The position numbers and the translations under genes were made by a program. The notes beneath the pieces are model-generated. The model made no database searches. It saw nothing but the letters and a program-made list of their open reading frames with translations, and was not told the origin of the DNA. From positions 1 to 64,000 of the forward strand of contig JAUSND010000025.1 in assembly GCA_030646295.1 (NCBI GenBank): DNA of 64,000 nt. Reading direction: 5' to 3'. Shown here in pieces: positions 8,731 through 18,072 of this stretch (position 1 is its first letter; every line of letters starts with the position of its first letter). This DNA is from Moraxellaceae bacterium. GTDB lineage: Bacteria > Pseudomonadota > Gammaproteobacteria > Pseudomonadales > Moraxellaceae.

Positions 8731-10881
8731 TTATTTCATGCCAAACCAGTTTCTCTCGTATCCCCACACGGCACCGGCCACCACCACAATCAGCAGCAGC
8801 CACCACACCCAGCGATGTTTCTTCGCTGCATACGGATCAGTGAGCGAACGCTCGGCACCTGCCGGCAACTCGGCCAGCTGCGTCAGCACCGTACCGAAAG
8901 CAATATTGATGTTGGCCGCCGTATTCACCGCCCAGCCATTGGCATCCAGCAACGGGCCCAGATTGCGTTTGCGCAGCTTGAACCAGGCCAGCACCATCGA
9001 CGGGCCGGACACCAGCAGCATCACGCCCACCACAGCCAGGGGCATCTGCCACCACTTGAGCGCCAGAAAGCCGGCAGCAACTGCTGCCAGTGCCGTTCCG
9101 ATAGCACCAATGGCGAGACCGATGGCGGCAAAAATACCGGCAAACTTGGCAATATCAAACGGCACAGGCGGCGTGGCCGGTGCACCGGCAGGCGCAGGTG
9201 CTGCCGTTTCCACCTTGGTTGCCGCACTCCCCACGCCAGCCGCAGCCTTTTCTTCCATGGCCTTGTCACGTGACGCAGCCATCTTCTGCATCTGGTCCGA
9301 AATCATCTTGCCGATGCGACGATAGGGCGTCCAGAACGCTTCGCGTACGCTGATCGGGTGCTCAACCAGCTTGATGACGTGGGCATCCCAGTCAACGCCG
9401 TTACGGTCATAGAAAATACCGTTGCGACCCGTGGTCAGCTTGCCGGAATCACCCGCAGTAATCGCTGCGACAATCGTCATCTTTTTTGCTTCGCCGGGAC
9501 GCGTGCAATCGCAATACACCAGATAGCTGCCACTGCCGGCGGCCTGTGCACTGTGTTTGGCCATGTCGCCAACCCGCACCGTGAGGTCGCAGCTCTTGCC
9601 ATCAATGAACAGCGTGCCTGCCTGAAAAATTGCCTTGGCACGATGCGTATAGAAGTCACGGAATGAGATGAAATTATTGAGCAGCACCACCAGGTTTTTC
9701 TGGAAACGGACAATACGATCCACATCCAGCAGGCCATCAGCCTCGACGGCGACTGACTTGTCCAGCGCCACCAGCTCCAGCAGTTTTTCCTTGCTGCCAT
9801 CGGCCACCATTGCAGCAATGCGGCCTGCATCCAGCACGTCAATCGCCTGTACCGGTTTTTCAGCAAGCCAGCCCTGATAGGCTGCAAACGTCGAGACAAT
9901 GCCTTGCCACTCGACCGCCGACAGCTCGGACTTTTCACCCAGCAATGGCGTCACTACCTGAGCGCGGAACGTCGCAAGCGCCGACATCCAGCCCGGATTG
10001 ATGCCGTCCTGCAGTGGCAGTGCACGGCCCGCCACCACGTTGGCCAGCGGCAGTCTTGCGGCATCACCGGTGTTGGCAAGATCAAGTGCCGCCAGGCGAA
10101 CCAGCTCGGCCTCTTCGCCATTCATCAGGGCGCCGGCACGCGGATCAAACGACGCCAGTCGCACGCGATTAAAAAAATCATCAATCTTGCCACGCACGGC
10201 ATTGAGCGCTGCCGCCGCCTCTGCAGTGGCATCACCCAGTGGCCGCATGGCGTCATCCGCCGCCGCACGGGCCTGCCAGTCCTGCAGCAAGGCCGCCTGA
10301 TCAAAAAACGCCGTGATTTTTTCTTCGGAGATACCCTGCTCGCCGCTGCGGTCCGCATCGGAGCCAAGCGCAGTAATGATGTCGGCAATGGTCGCCTGTA
10401 CATCAGGATTATCCGCCATCAGTGCCGGCACAATGCCGTCCCCGTTCGGTTTCTCGGGCGGGAACACCCTGGCCAGATCTTCCGTATCCGCCACCTGCAA
10501 CGCAACGGCATCGGCCTTGCCCAGATTGGTAAGCAGGCGAAGGGCCGCTGCGTGCAACGCACGACCTTCTTCATTGTCGGCGAGGGCGGCCAGCGGCAGG
10601 CTGTCGCCACTGAACAACACCTCGGGATCGCCCAGCCGCTGCAGCACCCAGTCCACTGCATTCAGCAACTCCGGCGCGCGAATGCGGCCGTCGTTATCCC
10701 CGTCAAGATAAGCCAGCGTGCGCGCATCAAACTCAAGACCCGTGACCGGACACGCCAGTGCCGTCCACAGCTTCTGGTCGAGGGTACGCAAGGCAGCCAG
10801 ATCTGCCGGCGTATCAAGGCGGACCTGATCAAAACCACCGGAGCGGAAAAAGCGCCAGCGGTGCGGGGTTGCGTCCTTCAT
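8731..10881 (-). CDS. uncharacterised 716-residue membrane protein with an EF-hand-type loop
   Basis: I do not recognise a named family. Near residue 59 there is a canonical 12-residue EF-hand loop, DGDNDGRIRAPE, with Asp at 1, 3 and 5, Gly at 6 and Glu at 12, which predicts calcium binding. The long middle part (about 80-560) is mostly alpha-helical with no catalytic motif. An Ala/Pro linker near 560 precedes three or four membrane helices (GIFAAIGLAIGAIGTALAA, PLAVVGVMLLVSGPSMVLAW, WVWWLLLIVVVAGAVWGY). There is no signal peptide, so the large domain is probably cytoplasmic. It stands alone between the lpoB terminator and a hydrolase gene on the same strand. Confidence 0.8.
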   Translation of the reverse strand: MKDATPHRWRFFRSGGFDQVRLDTPADLAALRTLDQKLWTALACPVTGLEFDARTLAYLDGDNDGRIRAPELLNAVDWVLQRLGDPEVLFSGDSLPLAALADNEEGRALHAAALRLLTNLGKADAVALQVADTEDLARVFPPEKPNGDGIVPALMADNPDVQATIADIITALGSDADRSGEQGISEEKITAFFDQAALLQDWQARAAADDAMRPLGDATAEAAAALNAVRGKIDDFFNRVRLASFDPRAGALMNGEEAELVRLAALDLANTGDAARLPLANVVAGRALPLQDGINPGWMSALATFRAQVVTPLLGEKSELSAVEWQGIVSTFAAYQGWLAEKPVQAIDVLDAGRIAAMVADGSKEKLLELVALDKSVAVEADGLLDVDRIVRFQKNLVVLLNNFISFRDFYTHRAKAIFQAGTLFIDGKSCDLTVRVGDMAKHSAQAAGSGSYLVYCDCTRPGEAKKMTIVAAITAGDSGKLTTGRNGIFYDRNGVDWDAHVIKLVEHPISVREAFWTPYRRIGKMISDQMQKMAASRDKAMEEKAAAGVGSAATKVETAAPAPAGAPATPPVPFDIAKFAGIFAAIGLAIGAIGTALAAVAAGFLALKWWQMPLAVVGVMLLVSGPSMVLAWFKLRKRNLGPLLDANGWAVNTAANINIAFGTVLTQLAELPAGAERSLTDPYAAKKHRWVWWLLLIVVVAGAVWGYERNWFGMK

Positions 10882-10926
10882 GGACTGCTCCTTTCATTCA
10901 AGTATAAAACACAACAGAATCGTTAC

Positions 10927-11886
10927 TCACTGCACAAGGCCAAGCAGCTCTGCAATCGCTGCATGCACGGGGGCCCTCAGGTCTTCGCGCTCGTTCGCCA
11001 GCTGATGTGATGCTTCGGGCAGAATCGTTTCACGAACCACATGGAAGTGCGAGCGCACAAAAGCATTATTACCCCGCCACTCAATGGTTTCATCGCGCAT
11101 GCCCTGCACCAGCAGGACCGGGAAATCACACGGCGGCAGCGTCTGCATGCGTAATACCCACTTGCGCAAGGCGCCAATCCAGCTCATCGGCACCCAGCGC
11201 TCCTGCAAGGGATCATCCTCGCGCACAAAACGCAGAAAGTCGGCATCACTGCTGTTGTTGCGAAAAACGCGAGGCATCGCCGCGCGAAAATGACGCATCA
11301 GCCAGAATCCGAAGCGGATCTGCTGCCACTGCGCCGGACGCAGCAACGGTGCCAGCAGCAGCACCGAACGGAACGCCGGCTTGCGCTCCTGCGCGCATGC
11401 CGACAGCACGTGATCCATCAGGATGGCACCACCCGTACTCTGGCCAATACCAAACCATGGGCCGGGCAAGTCCTCGCCATACTGACTGAATGCCGCGTCC
11501 AGCATCATCTGGTAATCATCGAAATCCGGAATATCAATCCGTTCGCCCGTCGACAGGCCATGGCCCGGCAAGTCCGGCAGGAAAACCGCAAAGCCGCGCT
11601 GCAGACAGTCACGGATCACGTGCCGGTAAAGCCCGGCATGATCCAGATAGCCGTGCAGGATGAACACCGTGCCTCGTGGCTGGAGCGGCATGAACACATG
11701 GGCTGCAATGTGATACCCCGGCGACTCGAAGCGGCCGACGTAATGCCGGACCCCTGTCACCTGGGACTCCATGTCTATGCCGTAATGACGAACGAACTCC
11801 GCCATCGCGCCCCGGATCGGAACGTAGACGGCAAGATCCAGATGCAGCAGCTCACGCCTGATGGCGCCAATATCCAGAGTCGTCAT
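10927..11886 (-). CDS. alpha/beta hydrolase, lysophospholipase-like (Hydrolase_4)
   Basis: The product has 319 residues from the ATG at 11886; a GTG at 11952 would add 22. The oxyanion strand GTVFILHGYLDHAGLYRH, DLPGHGLSTGE, and the nucleophile elbow GIGQSTGGAILM place it with monoglyceride and lysophospholipid lipases. The catalytic acid is probably in LVQGMRDETIEW and the His in PEASHQLANE. No signal peptide is visible, so it is likely cytosolic. No good ribosome-binding site decides between the two starts. The true substrate cannot be told. Confidence 0.87.
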   Translation of the reverse strand: MTTLDIGAIRRELLHLDLAVYVPIRGAMAEFVRHYGIDMESQVTGVRHYVGRFESPGYHIAAHVFMPLQPRGTVFILHGYLDHAGLYRHVIRDCLQRGFAVFLPDLPGHGLSTGERIDIPDFDDYQMMLDAAFSQYGEDLPGPWFGIGQSTGGAILMDHVLSACAQERKPAFRSVLLLAPLLRPAQWQQIRFGFWLMRHFRAAMPRVFRNNSSDADFLRFVREDDPLQERWVPMSWIGALRKWVLRMQTLPPCDFPVLLVQGMRDETIEWRGNNAFVRSHFHVVRETILPEASHQLANEREDLRAPVHAAIAELLGLVQ

Positions 11887-12009
11887 AGGGACTGCTTCGC
11901 GAAAACATGCCTGCGCTTTTATAGCATGATCGCCCGGCAAAATGCGTGACACCCTCGGCTAAAGGGCATGTGCAAGGGCCTGCAATGGATATGCAAAGGG
12001 TTGGCGGAA

Positions 12010-12405
12010 TCAGGTCTGGTCGGTCTTGCGCCGGCCACGGTTCTTGCGGCGATCCGGCTGGATGGCCGCGCCACGGCGGGCCGCACGCCGATCAATGCGA
12101 TGGCGACGATCGGTCCCCGAGCGGCGTTCGATGCCATCCCAGCTACCGGGAGTAATCGGCTCACCGGCTTCATCCGTGATCAGCTCCAGATGGGTGATGA
12201 GCCCCGCCTCGGCCAGGAACTCCAGATAGCGGTTACCCTGCTCGATGTCGATTTCCTGCTTGATGATGGCCGGCAGGGTAGACAGCAATGACTGCACGCG
12301 ATCAGCCGATGTCTTGAACAGGGCCGCCACATTGGCATGCACTTCTTCGGCCGTAAGGCCGGGCAGGTATTTGCCGCGAAAGACAAGACGGTAGTTCCGG
12401 CTCAT
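12010..12405 (-). CDS. uncharacterised protein with basic DRR-rich tail
   Basis: The product has 131 residues. The N-terminal 80 form a compact alpha/beta unit: YRLVFRGKYLPGL, then AEEVHANVAALFKTSADRVQ, and a helix with LEFLAEAGLITHLELI. The last 45 are dominated by arginine and aspartate in repeated short blocks (ERRSGTDRRHRIDRR, later PDRRKNRGRRKTD). Such DRR tails occur in several gammaproteobacterial signalling or PilZ-associated proteins and could bind nucleic acid or acidic phospholipid; that is inference. It stands between the fba terminator and the hydrolase gene, transcribed alone or with the latter. Confidence 0.72.
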   Translation of the reverse strand: MSRNYRLVFRGKYLPGLTAEEVHANVAALFKTSADRVQSLLSTLPAIIKQEIDIEQGNRYLEFLAEAGLITHLELITDEAGEPITPGSWDGIERRSGTDRRHRIDRRAARRGAAIQPDRRKNRGRRKTDQT

Positions 12406-12504
12406 GCTGCATCCTTTCGGTTCTTGTTATATGTCGCACAGCGAAGACTAGGCGGAATGCCGCCATCTGCAAAGTCCCGCCCATTCATACGGCACTAACG
12501 ACAC

Positions 12505-12538
12505 CATGACAAAGGGCGCCAGTGCGCCCCTTGTCATG
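12505..12538 (-). terminator. long hairpin after fba
   Basis: A 15-base stem with one mismatch, catgacaaagggcgc against gcgccccttgtcatg, closes on a cagt loop just past the fba stop. There is no long T-run, so it may act as a Rho-independent terminator only weakly, or protect the 3' end of the tkt-gap-pgk-fba message. Confidence 0.6.
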
Positions 12539-12545
12539 AACCGCC

Positions 12546-13610
12546 TCAGTTGACCTTCGGCGTCAGCTCGCCCTTTGCGTAACGCTCGCTCATTGCATCC
12601 AGTGACAAGGCCTTGATCTTGCTGCCATGGCCGGCAGCACCAAAAGCCTCGTAACGGTCGATGCAGACATCACGCATCGCCACAATGGAATCCTTGAAGT
12701 ATTTGCGCGGATCGAACTCGGCCGGGTTCTTACCGAGGTGGCGGCGAATGGCACCAGTGGCGGCCAGACGCAGGTCGGTATCGATGTTCACCTTGCGCAC
12801 ACCGTGCCGGATGGCCTCGACGATCTGCTCGACCGGCACGCCGTAGGTTTCCTTGATGTCGCCGCCGAACTCATTGATGATCGCCAGCCATTCCTGCGGC
12901 ACGCTGGACGAACCGTGCATGACCAGATGCGTACCGGGAATGCGTGCATGAATCTGCTTCACGCGCTCAATGGCGAGAATGTCACCTGTCGGCGGACGCG
13001 TGAACTTGTAGGCGCCGTGCGAGGTGCCGATGGCAATGGCGAGGGCGTCCACGCCCGTATCCTTGACGAACTGTGCGGCTTCTTCCGGATCAGTCAGCAG
13101 CTGCGAATGATCCAGCACACCTTCGGCGCCCACACCATCCTCTTCACCGGCCATGCCGGTTTCGAGCGAACCCAGGCAACCGATTTCACCTTCCACCGAT
13201 ACGCCACAGGCATGCGCCAGTGCCACCACATTACGTGTCACTTTCACGTTGTAGTCGTAATCCATCGGTGTCTTGCCATCTTCACCCAGCGAACCATCCA
13301 TCATCACGGACGAAAAACCGAGCTGGATGGAGCGCTGGCAAATTGCCGGCGAGGTGCCGTGATCCTGATGCATCACTACCGGAATTTCCGGAAACTCTTC
13401 CACCGCTGCCAGGATGAGGTGGCGCAGGAAGGGAGCACCGGCATATTTGCGTGCGCCGGCAGAGGCCTGCACGATCACGGGCGAATCCGTTTTTGCCGCC
13501 GCTTCCATGATGGCGCGCATCTGTTCCAGATTGTTCACGTTGAACGCAGGAATGCCGTAGCCAAACTCTGCTGCGTGATCCAGCATCTGACGCATGCTGA
13601 TAAGTGCCAT
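12546..13610 (-). CDS. fba: fructose-bisphosphate aldolase, class II
   Basis: The product has 354 residues, the usual size for the class IIB type in Pseudomonas. It joins dihydroxyacetone phosphate and glyceraldehyde 3-phosphate, or cleaves fructose 1,6-bisphosphate, with Zn2+ in the cytosol. Zinc and catalytic residues are visible in [11 protein letters not shown], in VEGEIGCLG, in IGTSHGAYK and in [26 protein letters not shown] is the phosphate-binding loop. It is the last gene of the tkt-gap-pgk-fba operon, 56 bases after pgk. Confidence 0.97.
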   Translation of the reverse strand: MALISMRQMLDHAAEFGYGIPAFNVNNLEQMRAIMEAAAKTDSPVIVQASAGARKYAGAPFLRHLILAAVEEFPEIPVVMHQDHGTSPAICQRSIQLGFSSVMMDGSLGEDGKTPMDYDYNVKVTRNVVALAHACGVSVEGEIGCLGSLETGMAGEEDGVGAEGVLDHSQLLTDPEEAAQFVKDTGVDALAIAIGTSHGAYKFTRPPTGDILAIERVKQIHARIPGTHLVMHGSSSVPQEWLAIINEFGGDIKETYGVPVEQIVEAIRHGVRKVNIDTDLRLAATGAIRRHLGKNPAEFDPRKYFKDSIVAMRDVCIDRYEAFGAAGHGSKIKALSLDAMSERYAKGELTPKVN

Positions 13611-13666
13611 GTTATTGCTCCACTATCCGTTAATTCGTAATGAGTTCTTGATCAGGTCGTTCTGGA

Positions 13667-14860
13667 TCAGTTTTTGGCGGCTGCTTCTTCCAGCGCCACC
13701 ACCGCCGGGAGCTTCTTGCCTTCGACAAACTCGAGGAAGGCACCACCACCCGTGGAAATATAGGAAATCCTTTCACTGACACCGTACTTGTCGATGGCCG
13801 CCAGCGTGTCGCCACCACCGGCAATCGAGAACGCGGCGCTGTCGGCAATCGCGTGCGACAGCACTTCGGTGCCCTTGCCAAACTTGTCGACTTCAAACAC
13901 GCCCACCGGGCCGTTCCACAGAATGGTTTTCGAGGCTTTCAGCATGTCGGCAAACTGCGCCGCCGTTTTGGGGCCGACATCCAGAATCATGTCGTTGTCA
14001 CCCACGTCTTCCACGCTCTTCACAATGGCCTCAGCGCCATTCACAAACGCCATGAAGTCCTCAATCGGGCCCTTCACTTCGGCCACCACCACATCCACCG
14101 GCAGCGGCACCTTGACCTTGGCAGCAATGGCCTTGGCCGTATCAATCAGGTCGTGCTCGCACAGCGACTTGCCGACATTGAAACCGGCTGCCGCCAGGAA
14201 GGTATTGGCAATGCCGCCACCGACAATCAGCTGATCACAAAGATCCGACAGCGAGGTCAGCACGTCCAGCTTGGTGGACACCTTGGAGCCAGCCACAATG
14301 GCCACCATGGGGCGGGCCGGCGTCTTCAGTGCCTTGCCCAGCGCATCCAGCTCTGCCGCCAGCAGCGGGCCGGCACAGGCCACTTTGGCAAACTTCGCTA
14401 CGCCGTGCGTGGAACCTTCGGCGCGGTGTGCCGTACCAAACGCATCCATCACGAACACATCGCACAGCGCCGCATACTTCTGCGTCAGCTCGTCGGCATT
14501 CTTCTTTTCGCCTTTGTTGAAGCGCACATTCTCGAACAGCACCACCTCGCCGGGCTTTACCTCGACGCCGTTCAGGTAGTCCTGCACCAGCGGCACTGTG
14601 CGGCCCAGTGCCTGCGACAGGTACTCGGCCACCGGCTTCATGGAGTTTTCTTCGGAGAACTCACCCTCGACAGGACGACCAAGATGCGAGCACACCATGA
14701 CGGCAGCGCCCTTTTCCAGCGCCAGCCTGATGGTGGGCAGCGAGGCCTCGATACGGGCAGCGCTGGTCACCTTACCGTTCTTCACCGGCACGTTCAGGTC
14801 TTCGCGAATCAGCACGCGCTTGCCGGCCAGATCGAGATCGGCCATCTTGATAACGGTCAT
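13667..14860 (-). CDS. pgk: phosphoglycerate kinase
   Basis: The product has 397 residues, of normal length. It moves the acyl phosphate of 1,3-bisphosphoglycerate to ADP. The N-terminal substrate domain shows [32 protein letters not shown] and RFNKGEKKN. The C-terminal nucleotide domain shows [30 protein letters not shown], and the closing glycine loops [13 protein letters not shown] and [11 protein letters not shown]. It starts three bases after the stop of the GAPDH-family gene, so translation is likely coupled. Confidence 0.97.
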   Translation of the reverse strand: MTVIKMADLDLAGKRVLIREDLNVPVKNGKVTSAARIEASLPTIRLALEKGAAVMVCSHLGRPVEGEFSEENSMKPVAEYLSQALGRTVPLVQDYLNGVEVKPGEVVLFENVRFNKGEKKNADELTQKYAALCDVFVMDAFGTAHRAEGSTHGVAKFAKVACAGPLLAAELDALGKALKTPARPMVAIVAGSKVSTKLDVLTSLSDLCDQLIVGGGIANTFLAAAGFNVGKSLCEHDLIDTAKAIAAKVKVPLPVDVVVAEVKGPIEDFMAFVNGAEAIVKSVEDVGDNDMILDVGPKTAAQFADMLKASKTILWNGPVGVFEVDKFGKGTEVLSHAIADSAAFSIAGGGDTLAAIDKYGVSERISYISTGGGAFLEFVEGKKLPAVVALEEAAAKN

Positions 14861-14863
14861 GAT

Positions 14864-15871
14864 TTACTCCTTGCTCAAATACGTACACAAATCCAGCAGC
14901 CGGTTGGCATAACCCCATTCGTTGTCATACCAGACCAGCACTTTTGCCTGCCGCCCGGCAACGCGGGTTTCGGTGGCATCAAAAATCAGCGAATACGGCG
15001 AGTGGTTGAAATCACTCGACACCAGCAGCTCGTCACAAAAACCGAGAATATTGCTGTATTCATTCTTTGCCTTGTCGGCAAACAGGCGATTGATTGCATC
15101 AACGCTGAACGGCTCGCGCCCGACAAAACTGAAATCAATGGCGGCAACATTCTGCGTGGGTACGCGCAGCGAATAGCCATCAATGCGCTCACCCAGCTCC
15201 GGCAGCACGCGACGCAAGGCACCAATGCTGCTGGAGGTGGTCGGAATGATGTTCACGCCGGCGGCACGGGCACGGCGCAGGTCACGATGGGTACGATCCA
15301 GCACCACCTGATCCGAGGTCATGGCATGAATTTCGGTCAGCATGCCGGACTCGATGCCGAAGGCCTCGTCGAGAATCTTCACCAGCGGCACCAGCGCATG
15401 GGTGGTACACGACACGCTGGAAATAATGCGATGCACCGGCTGTACGGTTTCGTGATTCACGCCGAACACCAGCGTGGCATCCACCTCATCAAAAGGTGCT
15501 GCACCGATGATGACTTTTTTCGCCCCCGCCTGCAGGTGCCGCGCTGCCTCGGCACGGGCACGAAACTGGCCGGTGCACTCCAGCACCACGTCAACACCCA
15601 GATCGGCCCACGGCAGGCGCTCCGGCGCCGGCACACTCAGCAAGCGGATGTGACGACCATTGATCTCCAGCATGTTGCCCGCCAGCGACACCTCGCCGGC
15701 AAAACGGCCGTGCGTGCTGTCGTAGCGGGTGAGATGCGCCAGTGCCTCGGCATGACCGAGGTCATTGATGGCGACAAACTCCAGCATCGGATTGGCGCCG
15801 TTTTCAAAATACGCGCGCAGCACATTACGGCCAATACGGCCGTAACCATTGATCGCCACGCGTAATGTCAT
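14864..15871 (-). CDS. gap: type I glyceraldehyde-3-phosphate / erythrose-4-phosphate dehydrogenase family protein
   Basis: The product has 335 residues. The NAD site is VAINGYGRIGRNVLRA. The catalytic cysteine lies in SVSCTTHALVPLV and the partner His in TEIHAMTSDQ. Most GAPDH and Epd proteins have Asn after CTT; here it is His, followed by Ala instead of Cys. NVNIIPTT-like phosphate contacts are present as GVNIIPTTSSSIGALRR, and the C-terminus has VWYDNEWGYANRL. The gene sits between tkt and pgk, five and three bases from them. Glycolytic GAPDH and erythrose-4-phosphate dehydrogenase (Epd, for pyridoxal phosphate synthesis) are both possible; position between tkt and pgk fits either. Confidence 0.85.
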   Translation of the reverse strand: MTLRVAINGYGRIGRNVLRAYFENGANPMLEFVAINDLGHAEALAHLTRYDSTHGRFAGEVSLAGNMLEINGRHIRLLSVPAPERLPWADLGVDVVLECTGQFRARAEAARHLQAGAKKVIIGAAPFDEVDATLVFGVNHETVQPVHRIISSVSCTTHALVPLVKILDEAFGIESGMLTEIHAMTSDQVVLDRTHRDLRRARAAGVNIIPTTSSSIGALRRVLPELGERIDGYSLRVPTQNVAAIDFSFVGREPFSVDAINRLFADKAKNEYSNILGFCDELLVSSDFNHSPYSLIFDATETRVAGRQAKVLVWYDNEWGYANRLLDLCTYLSKE

Positions 15872-15876
15872 GCGCG

Positions 15877-17883
15877 TCAGACCAGTTCGTTCACGGCGGC
15901 CACCACAGCCTCCGTGGTAATGCCGAAGTGGGCATACAGCAACGGTGCCGGCGCCGATTCACCAAACGTGGTCATGCCGATGACACGGCCATCCAGACCG
16001 GCAAACTTCCACCAGTAATCCACGTGCGAAGCTTCCACCACCACACGGGCACGCACGGCAGCAGGCAGCACACCTTCACGATACGCAGCATCCTGCGCCA
16101 TGAATACATCGACAGACGGCAGCGACACCACACGCACGGACTTGCCGGCAGCGGCCAACTGTTTCTGTGCGTCCACCGCCAGCCCGATTTCCGAGCCGGT
16201 CGCAATAATGATGGCGTCGATCTGCGCACCGCTTTCCTGCACCAGCACATAACCACCGCGGGCAATGTCGGCAATCTGCTGCGCGCTGCGCGGCTGGTGC
16301 GGCAGGTTCTGGCGCGAGAAAACGAGTGCCGTCGGACCGTTGTCACGCTCCAGCGCCGCCTTCCAGGACACAGCCGATTCAACGGTGTCCGCCGGACGCC
16401 ACACACTCATGTTCGGCGTGCCGCGCAAGCTGGCGAGTTGCTCGACCGGCTGATGCGTCGGGCCGTCTTCACCCAGACCGATGGAGTCATGCGTGTACAC
16501 GTGAATGGCGCGCTGCTTCATCAGGGCAGCCATGCGCACGGCATTGCGGGCGTACTCCATGAAAATCAGGAAGGTGGCGCCGTAGGGAATGAAACCGCCA
16601 TGCAGGGCAATGCCATTCATGATGGCGCTCATGCCGAATTCACGCACGCCGTAATACACGTAATTGCCGGCCGCATCTTCCTGAATGCCGTGGCAACCCT
16701 TCCACAAGGTGAGGTTGGAACCGGCGAGATCGGCGGAACCACCGAGCAGCTCGGGCAACAGCGGGCCAAAGGCATTCAGCGTGTTCTGCGAGGCCTTGCG
16801 CGAGGCAATGGTTTCGCCTTTCTCGGCGCAGGCATTGATCCAGGCATTTGCCTTGTCGGCAAAATCAGCCGGCAATTCGCCATTCAGGCGACGCAGCAAT
16901 TCTTTTGCCAGCTCCGGATGCTTCTGTTCGTACGTACGGAACAGCGAGTTCCATTGTGTTTCCAGCGCATCACCCTTCGCCGTGCAATCCCATGCTTCGT
17001 ATATGTCGGCAGGAATTTCAAACGGCGCGTAGGACCAGCCCAGCGCGGCGCGCGTCAGCGCGATTTCGGCATCACCGAGCGGCGCACCGTGGCAATCTTC
17101 CTTGCCCTGCTTGTTGGGCGAGCCGGCACCGATCACGGTCCGGCACATGATCAGCGTCGGCTTGCCGGTTTCGGCGTGGGCCTTCTGGATGGCGGCACGG
17201 ATTTCTTCGCTGTCATGACCGTCGATACGACCGATCACCTGCCAGCCATAGGCTTCAAAACGCTTTTTGGTGTCGTCCGAGAACCAGCCTTCCACTTCGC
17301 CATCAATGGAAATGCCGTTGTCATCGTAAAACGCGACCAGCTTGCCGAGCTTGAGCGTGCCGGCCAGCGAGCACACTTCATGCGAGATGCCTTCCATCAG
17401 GCAACCATCACCAAGGAAGGTGTAGGTGTAGTGATCAACCACCGGCAGACCATCGCGATTGAATTGTGCAGCCAGTGTCTTTTCGGCAATCGCCATGCCC
17501 ACGGCATTGGCCAGCCCCTGGCCAAGCGGGCCGGTGGTGGTTTCGATGCCGGGGGCATAACCGTATTCGGGGTGGCCCGGTGTACGGCTGTGCAGCTGGC
17601 GGAAATTCTTCAGGTCGTCGATGGAGAGGTCATAACCGGTGAGGTGCAGCAGCGCGTACTGCAGCATGGAGCCATGACCATTGGAGAGCACGAAACGGTC
17701 GCGATTGGCCCAGCCCGGATTTTTCGGGTTGTGCCGCAACGGCCCCCGCCACAGCACCTCGGCAATATCCGCCATGCCCATGGGCGCGCCGGGGTGTCCG
17801 GAGTTGGCCTTTTGCACGGCGTCCATGGCAAGGGCGCGGATGGCATTGGCAAGGCGGCGTTCGGGCAGAGGGGCGGCAGGCAT
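15877..17883 (-). CDS. tkt: transketolase
   Basis: The product has 668 residues. It exchanges two-carbon ketol units in the pentose phosphate pathway using thiamine diphosphate. [18 protein letters not shown] and the ThDP-magnesium site [18 protein letters not shown] mark the first domain; [18 protein letters not shown] carries the cofactor-activating Glu, and [15 protein letters not shown] the substrate His residues. The frame runs upstream to 17970, but GGAG stands six bases before the ATG at 17883, giving the family-like start [20 protein letters not shown]. It is first in the tkt-gap-pgk-fba operon and divergent from the S8 protease gene. Confidence 0.96.
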   Translation of the reverse strand: MPAAPLPERRLANAIRALAMDAVQKANSGHPGAPMGMADIAEVLWRGPLRHNPKNPGWANRDRFVLSNGHGSMLQYALLHLTGYDLSIDDLKNFRQLHSRTPGHPEYGYAPGIETTTGPLGQGLANAVGMAIAEKTLAAQFNRDGLPVVDHYTYTFLGDGCLMEGISHEVCSLAGTLKLGKLVAFYDDNGISIDGEVEGWFSDDTKKRFEAYGWQVIGRIDGHDSEEIRAAIQKAHAETGKPTLIMCRTVIGAGSPNKQGKEDCHGAPLGDAEIALTRAALGWSYAPFEIPADIYEAWDCTAKGDALETQWNSLFRTYEQKHPELAKELLRRLNGELPADFADKANAWINACAEKGETIASRKASQNTLNAFGPLLPELLGGSADLAGSNLTLWKGCHGIQEDAAGNYVYYGVREFGMSAIMNGIALHGGFIPYGATFLIFMEYARNAVRMAALMKQRAIHVYTHDSIGLGEDGPTHQPVEQLASLRGTPNMSVWRPADTVESAVSWKAALERDNGPTALVFSRQNLPHQPRSAQQIADIARGGYVLVQESGAQIDAIIIATGSEIGLAVDAQKQLAAAGKSVRVVSLPSVDVFMAQDAAYREGVLPAAVRARVVVEASHVDYWWKFAGLDGRVIGMTTFGESAPAPLLYAHFGITTEAVVAAVNELV

Positions 17884-18072
17884 CAGGGTCTCCGGGGACG
17901 GCTGGCTCCCGGCAAGTGCCGGGCTGGGAAAATGAGGCCGTATTGTCCCTTGTTCGCCGATCAGCAGCAAATGCCCATTGCCCTCATCCGGAAACGCGTG
18001 AATAACCGTACAATGCGCGTCTGGATGCCACCGACTCCTGTACCTGCCGGAGCACTGCTCAAGGAAATGCCG

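Noticed and set aside
13853-15865. 670-codon open frame on the plus strand
   Set aside because: It is antisense to pgk and the GAPDH-family gene, both with clear motifs; the translation is His/Gln/Arg-rich with no fold, as expected of a GC-rich shadow frame.
15865-18072. long N-terminal extension of the S8 protease frame
   Set aside because: It lies antisense to tkt; the signal peptide and ribosome-binding site at 18073 mark the true start.
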